A stretch of 64,000 nt of DNA from Siphonodentalium dalli. Taxonomy: Eukaryota; Mollusca; Scaphopoda; Gadilida; Siphonodentaliidae. Shown here piece by piece: positions 33,216-45,069 of this stretch. How positions within the stretch are numbered: position 1 is the stretch's first letter; each line of letters begins with the position of its first letter. Made by a program: the position numbers and the translations under genes. The notes beneath the pieces were generated by a model. The model was not told the DNA's origin. It did no database searches and saw nothing but the letters and a program-made list of their open reading frames with translations. The stretch covers positions 88,958,618 through 89,022,617 of the forward strand of contig CP136069.1 in NCBI GenBank assembly GCA_032622095.1, read 5' to 3'.

Positions 33216-34002
33216 ACACCCAACAGGAAGGTACCGCATAAATGTGTTTCTGGATATTGTCTACATCCAACCCGGATTGTCCTTTATTTCATTAAGGGTT
33301 GGACTTATTGCGGTACCTATTTATTTATGGCTCCGCTTGGTTTGTTGAACAGATTACCCACAACACAGTGTATCGTTTTCAAATGCACTCTCAGGCATGG
33401 GCACTGAGAGCCGTGTATTTAATTTATATTAATGTATATCAGATTAATAAATAAAACAAATTTGTATAAAATTAGAAATGAAACACTTATATTATATGGG
33501 TAATATTGAGAAACAAAGGTGAGGGCTTTAACATGCCCAACAGAGATAACCGAGGTTGAAGATGGTGGGGAAACCAACAGCTGAAACTACAAATGTTGAG
33601 ACCTGGAGACCTGGGCTGAGAAAAAGTTTAGAAAGACCCTGACTCCAGAAAAAAAAGGGGAGGGTGGGTGGGAAAAGAAAAACATGTGTTTCAAAATAAG
33701 GGAAGTCTAAAGGGTTGAATAAAATGTCAAGTTTAAAAAAAATTTGTTCCCGCAGGATAAACCCGACTTCCCTCTTCAAGAGTCTACGCAAAAGATTGAA
33801 TTAGGAATAATTCATTTTGTCATCCAGTTAAGACTATTTCTGTAACTCCCTTTCTAATTGGCTGATCCCCACTGAACTCGAGTCATCGATTGGCCCTCAG
33901 CCTTGACCTTGCCCCTACTGTTGTTTACCTCAAAATACGACATATTATGGTTTGGAGTCTTTGCATAAAGCTAGCTATGGTGCCTTGCCCAAAGCTGTGT
34001 GT
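33216..34002. other. Intergenic
   Basis: Contains a small inverted pair ggtaccgcataa / ttgcggtacc (33228-33317). The rest is unstructured. The 87-codon minus ORF at 33528-33791 shows no domain. Confidence 0.4.
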
Positions 34003-34330
34003 TACACTTAAGCGTAATTCCATTGCACTTAAGCGTAATATTCCATTGCGCTTAAGCATAATGGAATTTGTATTACGCTTAAGTGTAATGGCATTACACT
34101 TCAGCGTAATTCAAATACCATATCTCAAAACTCCCCTGGAGCTGAAATGGATGCAGCCAATTACTGATGCTAGTAGCTTTTAATATATCTACCTTAGATG
34201 ATACCATTATACATGTATGTAAGGTAGTTAGGCTATGAAAACCTATTACGCTTTTAAGCGTAATGGTATTACACTTAAGCATAATGGCATTATGCTTAAG
34301 CGTAATTAGCTATTAAATGTGAATTTGGCC
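34003..34330. repeat. CTTAAG-palindrome array with family E end
   Basis: Units such as cacttaagcgtaat and attatgcttaagcgtaat occur at 34005-34110 and 34240-34305. The block ends in 'gtgaatttggcctcccata', matching the family E terminal sequence. Confidence 0.75.
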
Positions 34331-34389
34331 TCCCATACGTCTGCAGTTCAGCCTTGGCCTCACTCCTCTGACTCAGTGTCAGTGAGTCC

Positions 34390-34500
34390 TCACTCAAGTT
34401 GGTAATTCAGTGATAGTGTAAGTACTACATGCTTCAGTATGGAAGCATGTAGTACTGTCAGTATGGAAGCATGTAGTACTGAGTACACTATTATCAAGTT
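34390..34500. repeat. Small hairpin with duplicated stem
   Basis: tactacatgcttcagtatgg is followed by two inverted copies, 'ggaagcatgtagtactg'. Outer arms agtgtaa / ttatcaagtt are weak. Confidence 0.6.
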
Positions 34501-34510
34501 TGCAGCATTG

Positions 34511-34597
34511 ACAGCACCCAGAATCTCACGCTGGTCACCCCATCCAAGGACTAACCAAACTCAACATTGCTTAACTTCGGTGATCTAGTGGGAACAG
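34511..34597 (-). pseudogene. Partial 5S rRNA-derived sequence
   Basis: On the minus strand, 87 nt match the 3' two thirds of eukaryotic 5S rRNA: gatcaccgaagttaagcaa (box A region), ggttagtccttggatggg (box C region) and ctgggtgctgtc. The 5' third is absent and the sequence starts 'ttcctgttcccactagat'. There is no adjacent T-run terminator. It is either a truncated 5S pseudogene or the head of a 5S-derived SINE (SINE3). Confidence 0.82.
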
Positions 34598-34684
34598 GAA
34601 GATTCGGTCGCGGGAAGATTCGGCTCGGTATTTCTCGGGAAGATTCAGCTGAGAAGATTTGGCTGGGAAGATTCGGCCAGTCTA
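34598..34684. repeat. Short minisatellite (gggaagattcggc)
   Basis: Five to six imperfect copies of gggaagattcggct directly abut the 5S-derived segment. Confidence 0.75.
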
Positions 34685-35404
34685 GTTAATTAGTGCAGGG
34701 ATTGTGGCTCGTTGGCAGCTTGGTCTTTGTCTTATTGAAGTAACATTTAGTTGTAACAATAAAAACTAATTGAAGCGATTGTGGGATCATTTACAAGAGT
34801 CTTAATTAACACAGTTGTAGTAATATTAAACACACTTTATTAGACGAATAATATAATAAAAATTATTAAATATATTTACACAAGCTGTTAGAAGGTGTAA
34901 CGGACAATACAAACATCAATATTGAAATTTTTACTCCACCGCCAGTTATGCAAACACACTTAGTGCCAATGTGAAATGAGTGTGAAAAACTGAACGCCCG
35001 ATCAAACATTCTTTTATAATTAGAATTTTTCTCCTTGCATGCATGCTTATTAGTAATTTCTTATATATAATGCTCGAACATGGTTTACCACACAATGTAT
35101 TAGTAGTAATGATTTAACCATGTTAAAACTTTCAAATATGTCCACATAACTCATAAAACATACGATTAAACTTTCTTTATTATAAACATAAAATGCGCTT
35201 AATTCCGTGAGCATAAACAAATTCTTTTACTTTTAGTATTATGACCAATTGTGTGTCCGTGACCTGTGGTGAGAGTTTACCTGAAAATGTACTGAAGTTA
35301 GGTCAACATGACTGCTTTCGCAATAATTGCTTTCCTTCCAATGAAAATGCAAAACAAATTGCTAATAAGTGCCAGACTTTCAGTAACACCATTGACTGTT
35401 ACTC
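34685..35404. other. Intergenic
   Basis: AT-rich, no recognised gene. The 65- and 62-codon ORFs at 35.24-35.50 kb run across the next transposon boundary and are not genes. Confidence 0.35.
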
Positions 35405-36697
35405 CAGGGTTTCCGTTAGTATGGCTCAGCGTCTGTAGGACGGCCTCATTCCCCTCGCAGATATGTTTGATTCATACATGTACCAGACGTCAATAGCAAT
35501 ATGCCGTAAAAATCCAGCTGCAACGGGAGTTCGGGGGTTAACAGAATACTGGTGAAAAAGCGGGTCAATTGCGCACAGTGTGTTACATGTACCTGTACAG
35601 GTATAACCCTTTGAAATAAAAGCGCCAAAACTACAACGTAATGGTTGGTGTGCATTGAAATAGCGATGCTATATGCATGTACACAGCGTAATACATGTCG
35701 CAGTGACATCAAAGAATGTAGGAGTGCTGAGTACGGATATTTTTGTGCACAGGATTTCCGTGGACGAAACTACTCACGCGCCAAGATTCCTTGCTATGGT
35801 ACGATTACATAATTTGATCAAAGAATGTCAAACTGCTGAGTCGGGAGATTTTTGTGCACAGGATTTCCATGGATGAAACTACTGATGCTCCGGGATCCCG
35901 TGCTATGGTACTATATAATTAATGGGTCCCTCTGCTGAGTTCATATTCTGTAATTCATTTTGATTTTACGATTTTACAACGATGCACGTGTTCACATTTC
36001 TCGCCAAAACTCAATTATATTTTATAACACGTTGGCTAAAACTCTGTTCTATAGCAGCGGTCGTCACTATAGTTGTTGGACTAATGCAGACTATTGAACA
36101 AGCTACAGTACGCGTTCTGATTTCGTTTGAAAGATTTCACTACCATTCACATTACGCCGCTATAAATATCCCCTGAAGATAAACCCTGCAGTATGATGTC
36201 ACAGCGCACAAATAATTTTACGATTGACAGAATATATCCTTTCAGTTTCTTTTTCACTGAAGCTACTTGAAATTCTAGGAAATACTTAATTAAATTCTCC
36301 TTGCTAGGTATTATTGGTCAATGCATGCCATTGCATGGACACTTTTTAGTACAATTATACCTGTAGGAATCATATTGTAAGTTATAAATTTGTAAACACT
36401 GTAACTTGTAGCTTGTTTATGTATTTAGTCTTCACTCAGACGGCAGTCTTACGTGCGTAATTACATGATTAATTATCTGGATACCATTAACACAATTAAT
36501 GCACCCATGAAAATGATCGACTTGCATAACATACTTCGCTTTGGATTGCTTTGTGATTATCTCAGGTGCAAAGAAATGGCTACTTTTCAGTGACAAATAT
36601 TTTTTTTTTGCCCAACGGGACGAACCATGGTCTTCCCGTCGAGTTATATGTTTCCCCAATACACGGACTCATTAAAATCCCCCTGGCGGAAACCCTG
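35405..36697. mobile_element. CAGGGTTTCCG-ended transposon, 7-bp TSD (copy 3)
   Basis: The ends are CAGGGTTTCCG and CGGAAACCCTG, flanked by GTTACTC at 35398-35404 and 36698-36704. It is 1293 bp, with an interior different from copies 1 and 2. It contains a diverged tandem duplication of about 110 bp (about 35708-35920; shared 'tttttgtgcacaggatttcc'). There is no transposase-like ORF. Confidence 0.9.
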
Positions 36698-36704
36698 GTT
36701 ACTC

Positions 36705-37476
36705 ATACCATGCATGCATGGGTATCCTAGCTGAAGCACCAATCGTTTCCACTGAAGCACAAAAATCATTTGCACTGATTGACTGAAGGTCAAACCATTT
36801 ACACTGAAATGAAAATCATCCACATATCATTTGTGCTGAAGCACCAACCCATCATATTTTTACATTGGAGTGTAAATAATTTTTGCTAAAGTGCAAATAA
36901 TATTTTGTAGGCAATGATTCCCCTAAATTGACGGATAGTCATAGTGATCAACACCACCGGCACTGTTTGTATCAATCATGAGATTCATTTGTTGCTCTCC
37001 TTTTATTTAGTTAAAAGGGTAGGACTGCAACCATAAATCCTGAACACAACTTATTGTTTATTTTTGGAGCAATCTGGTTGGGCCTGGCACTAAGAATCAT
37101 TGCCATATGTATATACATGTATATAATAAGAGTAGGATCTGTCTGTCTGGATTTTTCTCTCAGACTTAACCAAATTTGGTGTGGTGACTCGGGGTACCCT
37201 GGCAGATGTTATAACAGCGTTAGTTTTTCCAAATTTTGATTTAAAAAAATTTAATTAAAAAAAAAGTTAAATTGTGCAAGGAGTTAAATCTAAATAAAAA
37301 TTAGTTTAATCTAGTTTTTTATAATCATATTTGCGATTAAAATAAGGGGCTGCCACTTAATAAAGGCTCTGTCTAGGATCAAAATGTGTACAAATATGCA
37401 GGAGTCGCAGGCCTCTCCGACACTGAATAAAGTCTCCGGGAGCCTATTTCAGCTAGTATCTATACAATGCTATATA
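36705..37476. other. Intergenic upstream of DR1
   Basis: Starts with short diverged repeats of 'actgaagcacaaatcatttg' (36730-36900). Then comes a segment resembling an invertebrate dispersed repeat (aaccaaatttggtgtggtga). No gene is seen. Confidence 0.4.
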
Positions 37477-37838
37477 CTTAAAGTGGTATGAAACATCCCG
37501 GTAGTGTGATTAACTAGAATTAGGGAATAATCCTGTTCTAAGTAGTAATTTGTTTAAATATTCTATCCAAATAGACGATACATACAGCCATTCTTATATA
37601 TTAATTAAATGCAGTGACTCTCATTGGCAAAATCGTTTTCGTTAGTTTATCACCGATAGATACGTCCTGAATCAAGTAGTAAATATTTACAATTGAGCGT
37701 AATTCAGACAATGTTTTCTATGGAGTGGTATGGTCAATTTGCTAGTTAGTAGAATGTTACATTCGTCCAGTTGGCATTGCGTCCGAATACTAACTATCAG
37801 TTTCACGCACCCGAACAAGTACATAATGTCTTTAAAAC
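37477..37838 (+). repeat. Family I dispersed repeat next to DR1
   Basis: About 360 bp homologous to 53055-53448 and, inverted, to 55250-55606. The ends are ttaaagtg.tgaaacaycc and gaacaagtacataatgtctt. It ends 76 bp before the DR1 start codon, so it may supply promoter or 5' UTR sequence. There are no TIRs. It is SINE-like in size, but I see no tRNA head. Confidence 0.7.
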
Positions 37839-37914
37839 CACCTATGTTTCTATTCACCTAATCAGATAACATGATTATTTGTTCACTTGATCTGAAATTT
37901 GTATTTGTCAGAGG

Positions 37915-38137
37915 ATGGCTGATAACAGAGTCCCCGAAGATGACGATATCAGTATTCCTAGAGCAGCCCTAAATAAGATGATCAAAGAACTGATACCAAA
38001 CATAAGAGTAGCCAATGATGCAAGAGAATTGATACTGAACTGTTGCACAGAATTCATCCATCTGGTTTCATCGGAAGCCAATGAAGTTTGTGATAAACAA
38101 CAGAAGAAAACCATTTCTCCAGAACATGTTTTGGGAG
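37915..38137 (+). CDS. DR1: DR1 exon with start codon
   Basis: Starts at ATG 37915 and ends GGGAG|gtgagg in phase 1. It encodes the first 74 residues, most of the histone fold. Continued reading past the donor gives the false ending GGEG. Confidence 0.95.
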
Positions 38138-40198
38138 GTGAGGGTTAAAAATGAAAGGCATACTAGTGTGTGATATTTTTAAGATGTAATCAGGGTTCTG
38201 GGCCAATTTTTATTAAGTCCATTTTGCTTTTTATTTTGATTCTAGGGTAAGAAACAGGATCGCGATCAGTACCAGTATCTGAATCGAACAGCAGAAAATG
38301 AGGCATAAATGTGGTACCGGTTCTCACTTGTCAGAACCTTGTCGGCTGCATCGCCATTATTTTCAAAGTGTGCGTGTAGGTCCTTTAGATGTCTCACATA
38401 AAACCAGAAGTTCACTCTCAATACTTTCGTAACCTTCAGAATAGCGAACCTTCATAATAGTGGACCTTTGGGATAGAGACCCTTCGAAGACATGTGAATG
38501 AATACTACGGACTCATTGAAACAATAGCCTGTTTAGCCCCATCCATTACTATACTGATCAACACCCAGACTAAAACTAATCATGATTCTATCCTTTAGGT
38601 CGAGTAGTAGTCATGCCCATTTTCACCTGATATGTGCATTGATTATCCAAAGTCTTCATACATATTTTTCATTTGGAACTCATCTGAAACGACAAGAAGA
38701 CAGTCTTGATGGACTTTTCCACTATGCTATCTTGTTTGATTTTGAATTTCTATCTGTTCATTTTATCTAGTTTTAACATTTTTTTATTTTGTCAATTTAT
38801 AAGTCTAGCTTGTTTGGCCTAACAATATGGCATGAGGCTCCCTATGGGATAATGGGAGACTTGCATATATAAGTGAATGCAGTGGCACAGGATCTTTAAT
38901 GCTGCACAAGCGCAGCTCCCATAATGAAAGGGTTAAGTTTATATTTTGCGGTGATTGACGCTAAACATAGAATTAATTAATTAAACATGCATGGCCATTA
39001 TATAATATTAATAAATTCATGTTTGAATGTATTGTAGCTCTCGATAACCTAGGATTTGGTGCTTACAAGGATGATGCCATGGCTGTTCTTCAAGAAGCAA
39101 AGGAAGTTCAAGCAAAACGTAAGAAAGGAAGTACACGTTTAGAGAATCTTGGAATTCCAGAAGAAGTGTTATTGCAACAGCAGCAGGAATTGTTTGCAAA
39201 GGTAATACATATATCATCATTCACTGTGGATACAGACTTTATATCAGTTTGTAGATATTGGAGTTATTTATCAATGGAAACAAGGTCAAACATTACTGAA
39301 ACACCATCTTTAATTTTGGCATGATTCTAATGACATGATGCAACAGCAATTTACTAGTAATAGCCTAGTTTACGAACCCATCCTACAATTGTTTGCATAT
39401 ATAGTAACAAGACTACTGCCAGGACGGCATAAGACACCTGTTGGCTTATTTCAAATTGCATTTCAGAAAGATTCCTTAAAGGTACTCAATCCGATTCGAT
39501 GGTCCCAATATCATCAGATTCCAACATTTTTTAGAATCAATTAATTGCCCAAAAATAAATGCTACCCACAGTCAACTATAGTTTAAAATTGGCCGAAACC
39601 TGTTATTTATCAACATTTTGTTCAATGAAATGTGGCCAGATTGTCAAATATATACACACAAAGCCACTTGATTTTAGAGTTATCCATCTTCATCCACAAT
39701 TTGGTCTGAGACCGTCACCTTGACAATTTGCCAGGCGTAAAAAAATTACATATCTCGAGAAAAAACATATTACAAAAATTGATATCTGATCACTCTGAGC
39801 TTTGATGGTGGGTTCCTCGACTCAAATAAAATATTTTTCCCCTAAAGCCAACGAAATAGTAATTTGGGAGTGTTAATTAGGATTATGCTTCTTTAAATTG
39901 GCTTAACAATATTTACCTTGACATTGTAAGCCAGTGCATTTTCTTATATTTGCAAGGCTCCCTGTGGGAGACTCACATATATATTAGAAAATGCACTGGC
40001 ATAGGGTCTTTGTCATTATCAGCCGGCAGGACAGAAAATAGATATGTTGATAAAATATATATTTTTCAGGCAAGACTGGAGCAAGCACAGCTTGAACAGC
40101 AGCAGTACATGGAGATGCAACAAGCGTTGCAGCAGCAACAACAACAAATGATGCAGCAGGATGTGACCAATAACTGTCATGATGACGACTATTCATAG
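37915..40198 (+). CDS. DR1: DR1 / NC2-beta, TBP-binding repressor (three coding exons)
   Basis: Joining 37915-38137, 39038-39201 and 40070-40198 gives 171 residues (human DR1 has 176). DR1 pairs with DRAP1 through a histone fold. It binds TBP on the promoter and blocks TFIIA/TFIIB entry, so it acts in the nucleus as a negative cofactor of RNA polymerase II. Visible blocks: the histone fold IPRAALNKMIKE..PNIRVANDARELI (about 14-45), CCTEFIHLVSSEANEVC, KKTISPEHVLGALDNLGFG, the conserved STRLENLGIPEE, then QQQELFAKARLEQAQLEQ and a Gln-rich tail ending HDDDYS. A tttgtcag acceptor three bases before the ATG implies an upstream non-coding exon. Intron phases are 1 and 0. Confidence 0.97.
38138..39037 (+). 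other. DR1 intron A
   Basis: 900 bp, gtgagg...ttgtag. It contains a 5'-truncated family A MITE at about 38808-38937 (ending gctcccataatgaaagggttaa). Nothing else is recognised. Confidence 0.9.
39038..39201 (+). CDS. DR1: DR1 middle coding exon
   Basis: 164 nt from ...ttgtag|CTCTCG to GCAAAG|gtaata. It completes Ala (G|CT) and encodes LDNLGFGAYKDDAMAVLQEA..STRLENLGIPEE..QQQELFAK. The apparent continuation to 39324 is intronic. Confidence 0.95.
39202..40069 (+). other. DR1 intron B
   Basis: 868 bp, gtaata...tttttcag. Nearly half is transposon-derived: family D palindrome remains at about 39476-39897, immediately followed by a partial family A hairpin at about 39898-40015. The latter ends about 55 bp before the acceptor. 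Confidence 0.9.
39476..39897. mobile_element. Family D palindromic MITE, diverged
   Basis: The ends are aaaggtactcaatccgat and its approximate inverse attaggattatgcttctt. The central stem uses 'acttgattttagagttatcc'. The arms are more diverged than in the copy at 1332-1776. Confidence 0.75.
40070..40198 (+). CDS. DR1: DR1 last coding exon
   Basis: Starts after tttttcag with GCAAGACTGGAG and stops at TAG 40196-40198. It encodes the Gln-rich C-terminus (ARLEQAQLEQQQYMEMQQAL, then a poly-Gln run). The antisense 70-codon ORF here is a shadow. Confidence 0.93.
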   Translation, partial: ARLEQAQLEQQQYMEMQQALQQQQQQMMQQDVTNNCHDDDYS

Positions 40199-41902
40199 CA
40201 CAGGATTTCCATCATTATGGGAATTAGAATAGTGTCAGCCTGCCTGGTGCAACTCTGTGGGGATCATCCGATCTTAAAGGCTAAGTCTCCCAATACAGAA
40301 TGAATTAATTGGGCTAATTTAGCTAACTGTGTGTTATGGACCATGAATCATCAGACTAAATGAATTTACAGAAGGAATTGTGTGAAATTTATATACTGAG
40401 GCCTAAACAAAAAATACCTTTGTTTCCGGTAACCCGCCCGCCCGCTCGTCGAACCACCTGCCGTAAACTTTTTATTTGCAAAATTAATTTTTCACAACTT
40501 TAAGTTTGAAAATTACCAATCTCATTCTCTCAACTTGACTTTATTCTTCCAGTTTCTATTAGTTTAAGTTGCTGACTTTAATTCAATGAGTCGTTAGCCC
40601 AATTAATTTGCAAAATCGTGCTCACAAAACTGGGATTAGTGGGCCAACTGACATCCGAAAACGGGATGCCTCGAAAATAGGCAACTTTAACCGAAAACAA
40701 AACGAAGTCAATTAGACTTATGGGCCATGCATGGGCATAGGATATGTTTATTAACCCAATTGATATGTGTAGGATATTGGTTAATAGAAATGAAATGACT
40801 TTGAACATATATGACAAGTGATTGTTTCATAGAAATTCTCTATAAATTTGCCGTTAAATTTTCTGATAGTTATATACCGGTAGGCTCTAAAACATGTAAC
40901 CCCAGTATGAGATGCAAACATTGATGATGTGGGAAGATGAAAGAAGACGGGGATTTTTTTTACAAGGTTGAATACTATGCTTTAAAGTCATTAGCTTCAC
41001 TCCCGGTGGGCATATATTTGATGTCAGACAGAACTGTGCCCGATATACCACAAGAAAGGTCATAAAAAAACAGAAAGAAAACCCCAATGTGGCATATTAT
41101 TAGTGCGGTACTCGCCCTGTATTAAATTGTTGAAAACTGCGATCAGAGTAAGAAATCTTCTCAGATACTAACACATTTTCGGAGCGAATCAGCGCGCGGA
41201 GTCTCATGGAATTATATTCGGAGGAAATCGGAACCACCCGAATAACGACGATCGGCTGGCACGCACGACTGGGAGAACAGCCAAAACAAAGGCCGGCATG
41301 TCGATAACGAAAGTAGATTCAACAAAAAGAGAAAAAAAAAAAAATAATAATAGGGGGCCTATCATAGTTTTTGCATTCAAGTTTTCTAAGTAAAATGTCG
41401 ACAATTATTTGGCAACTAACAAAGTTTTCACACTCTGTATATATATTTATATATATATGGAATTTTTGCAAATTTAGGAGAGAATGAGTACGTATTCACA
41501 GTGTGCAAAAGACGATTGGCACACCTCCGAAATTATCCAGGTTCACCAATAATAAACAAATCTGGGAATTCTGCCTTCTAATCTAACGTCAACATATTTG
41601 GCCGAATACAAGGTGAAGTTATCTGCATGCGAATTATTGACTTCTGTAAATGTAAATTATAAGCAATATTTCAATAATATTTGACATCACAATAGACCAA
41701 TCGTGCTGAGCTAGATCGATTGGTCTTCCTGACACTGTTGTAAGAGATTTCTTGAATATTGAAATTTTGTTTGCTTGAAGATTTGTTCAAATTTATGATG
41801 AATATACCAGCAAAAAATTATACATTGTCTTTCATTAGTTTCAAAATTGTCTTTCATTAGTTTCAAAATGAATAAGAATAATTTTTTTACAAAAAAATGG
41901 TT
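40199..41902. other. DR1 3' flank and intergenic
   Basis: Contains the DR1 3' UTR, but the first clear AATAAA I find is far away (about 41550), so the end is uncertain. A 25-bp direct repeat (attgtctttcattagtttca) occurs twice at 41826-41870, and there is a short (ta)n run at 41440-41458. No other gene is seen. Confidence 0.4.
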
Positions 41903-42705
41903 GTAACTTGAAAGAACAATTTAGAGTAGGCCTACTCCCTTTATCCAAGATTCATGCTGGCTGTGAAAGACCGATGGGATTATTTTAGCCCGATCGGTAT
42001 ATTTTAGCCCGATCGGGCTATTATTGATTGATCGGTGGTTCACCCAGACCTGTAGGATATGCGCACTATAGGATATAGATAAGGCGTTTTATGTATGGGA
42101 TCGAGGCCTATTTCACTTGAAAGAACAATTTATAGTAGGCCTACTCCCTTTATCCAAGACTCAGGCTGGCTGTGAAAGACCGATCGGTCTATTTTAGCCC
42201 GATCGGGCTATTATTGATTGATCGGTGGTTCACCCAGACCTGTAGGGTATGCGCGCTATAGTATATAGATAAGGCGTTTCATGTATGGGAGGCCTATTTC
42301 ACTTGAAAGAACAATTTATAGTAGGCCTACTCCCTTTATCCAAGATTCAGGCTGGCTGTGAAAGACCGATTGGTCTATTTTAGCCCGATCGGTCTATTTT
42401 AGCCCGATCGGGCTATTATTGATTGATCGGTGGTTCACCCAGACCTGTAGGGTATGCGCGCTATAGTATATACATAAGGCGTTTCATGTATGGGAGGCCT
42501 ATTTCACTTGAAAGAACAATTTAGAGTAGGCCTACTCCCTTTATCCAAGATTCAAGCTGGCTGTGAAAGAATGATCGGTCTATTTTAGCCTGATCTGTCT
42601 ACTTTAGCCCGATCGGGCTGTTATTGATTGATCGGTGGTTCACCCAGACCTGTAGGATATACGCGCTATAGCATATAGATACGGCATTTCATGTATGGGA
42701 TACCC
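41903..42705. repeat. About 190-200-bp tandem repeat, four copies
   Basis: Copies start near 41907, 42116, 42302 and 42509 with acttgaaagaacaatttaka, followed by 'gtaggcctactccctttat'. Each holds one or two units of ttttagcccgatcgg and then 'tcacccagacctgtag'. Copy length varies with the number of GATCGG units. Confidence 0.88.
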
Positions 42706-43445
42706 ATTTCACATTTATTATTCATTTACGATCAAGCGCAAATATTTCGCAAAATAACATCTATCATTTGCGCTTCAGTGTAAATCATTTGCGCAAATAA
42801 AAATTAATATGCATTGATATCACCCCCCTGAATTAATTTTAAATGGCACAGACCCACCATATGAGGGAAGCACCCCCCAGTAACCCCAATATCTCTTTTA
42901 TGACCATGGAAATGGTAGAGATATGTGCAGGATATATCTCTTTTATAAAATATACTAGATCTCTGGGATGGAGACACAAATTCTTGGGGACAGGGATGCT
43001 GATAATATGAAAATTGGGGTATTCCCCAATTTCAAGTCAATAAGTACACCATATGAGGGAAGCGAGTCCCCAGTAACACCGAATTCCATATTTATGGCCA
43101 TGGAAATGGTATATATCTGTGTAGGAGATGTCCCTTTAATAAAATATACTAGAGCTCTGGGAGTGAGGCACCAATTCTCACTAGAGCTCTGGGAGTGAGG
43201 CACCAAATAGTATGGGACACCAGGGACAGAGATGCTGATATATGCATATGGAAATATTTTTTCTTCAATGTTTCAGTATTATATGGGGCTACTACTATGG
43301 ATCCATGATAATATACTATGAGATGGACTCTATCATTCACAATCAGAGAGAAGTAAGGGAGTGTTAGGTATTTGCGCTTAAGCGCAAATATATTGATAGA
43401 CATATACTTGCGCTTAAGCGCAAATGATTCATTTTCACATTTTAT
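42706..43445. mobile_element. Family E transposon (second copy)
   Basis: Begins 'catttcacatttattattca' and contains the interior shared with 19843-20384 (ccaccatatgagggaagca; ctgggatggagacacaaatt). It ends in 'tatttgcgcttaagcgcaaa' units near 43370-43430. It has one internal 30-bp duplication (actagagctctgggagtgag, 43148-43205). It serves as the empty-site reference for the insertion at 20385-21268. Confidence 0.75.
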
Positions 43446-43985
43446 ATTAACTAATTGCATTTAAGCGTAAATCAGTTACGCTTAATGTAATCATTTACGC
43501 TTAAGCATAATTGACTTATGCGTTATCATAATACATTGGAATTAAATTAAGAGCAATAATTTCATCGGCTGTCTTACCTTATATGTATATTTGTATAATC
43601 TGATGTATGTTAACTTACTGGCATTAGTAATGTGGTTGCATCCATTTCAGCTTGAGTATGTGGAGTTCAATGGGGGTGTATATGAATTACGGTTAAGCGC
43701 AACTCATTTACGCTTAAGTGGATTTCATTTACACTTAAGCGTAATTGAAATGAATTATGCTTAAGCAAATACATGTACCTATCTCCAACTGGTTTCCTCA
43801 GTCTGAACATCCATCTTAGTATGGGATCTGGGTGGAGTCCTCACCTATGTTTGAGTAATGTTTTATGGCCTGAGTTAATTTGAGTTTAGAGCAAATCACA
43901 TGGGAGTCTTTTTTACATTTATTATTTATTTGCATACAAATATTTGCGCTTAAGCATAAAGCAATTGCGCTTACTTAGTGCAAAT
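43446..43985. repeat. CTTAAG-palindrome cluster
   Basis: Dispersed units (catttaagcgtaaatc, ttacgcttaagcataa, tacacttaagcgtaattg, tttgcgcttaagcata) lie among unique sequence. Part looks like another family E end ('tttacatttattatttattt'). Confidence 0.65.
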
Positions 43986-45055
43986 ACACAACACTTCTTT
44001 ACTTCCATCCAATTTTAACTGTCAATGATTGAGTCCATCTTATGGTATATTTATTTGGGCCTATATAAACTAAAAAATTGAAGAAAACATAATTCCATAT
44101 GGATATCTATATCACTATCGCTGTCCCAAACAAATACGGTCTGTACTAGAATAGTGAATAGCAATATGGCACACATGTAGCATTGCACAGTTACTTAAAC
44201 AGTTTGAAATACACATGTAAGACAACTCTTTCTGCACGAGACTGTACCTGCTGTAGTTCGATCATAAAATCGGTCAACGATCTGCAACGATTACAAAGTT
44301 CTATAAATAGTAACATTTTCAACTGTTACCGTTGTTCATTGCTCGATCATGACCACTTTGATTATAATTCTTTCATAACTCGGTCAATGTTCTTCCGTTG
44401 GTGATTTCAGGCAATAATTCCTTTTATATCCCTCCCATTCGAATTGACTATACCGCTTGTTTTTCGTTTTATTAAGCTGATGTTACGCTATTCCAGCAAA
44501 CGGCCTCCCTCCACGGAAGCTATTTTCTGAGAACGAAAGCCGACTCAATCCCGACCAAGTCGGAAGTGTTCGGGTGTTTCCGCGACTGCACACGACAACT
44601 CGTTTGTGTATTTATTTCGCGTTTACAGTGGAATTATTCGTCCCGATTGAGGGAAAGTAAATAGTTAGTTACGTGGCCGTATAATTAGTACAAACTGATA
44701 TCTGGTTAGGGCATTTCGTGTATGGGGGTTATTTTATTCAGTCTTTCCACAGAATAACGCAGGGAACTCAATTGTGAGGTTCAATTTACGTTTCACATCA
44801 CTTTAAGTATTATGGTATAGCTACTTAACTCGACATATATTATATCAAGAAGCAATCATTTATTAGTCCTGACTATAATTTGTATATAATATTTTCTATT
44901 ACCCTACTAGAATAAAGTCTATATCAGAGGTATATAGATGTACTGACTAAGTATGAGCTGGGATATATACACACACCATGTATCAGATTTATAGAGGTAG
45001 GCACTGACTTTAATAGTGTCAACTGGTATCTAAACATCTTATTTTTTAAATTCAT
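43986..45055. other. Possible 5' exon/promoter region of the 45-kb small gene
   Basis: Around 44500-44660 the sequence is GC- and CpG-richer (ccgactcaatcccgacc, cgcgactgcacacgac) than the rest. It ends in GAGGGAAA|gtaaat, a plausible donor. A 22-bp family I end (gtttcacatcactttaag) is at 44789-44806. Elsewhere nothing is seen. Confidence 0.3.
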
Positions 45056-45069
45056 CTGATAGTGTCATT

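Noticed and set aside
39019-39324. DR1 middle exon as a 101-codon ORF from ATG 39019
   Set aside because: The part before 39038 and after 39201 lies outside ttgtag and gtaata splice sites. The family alignment stops there.
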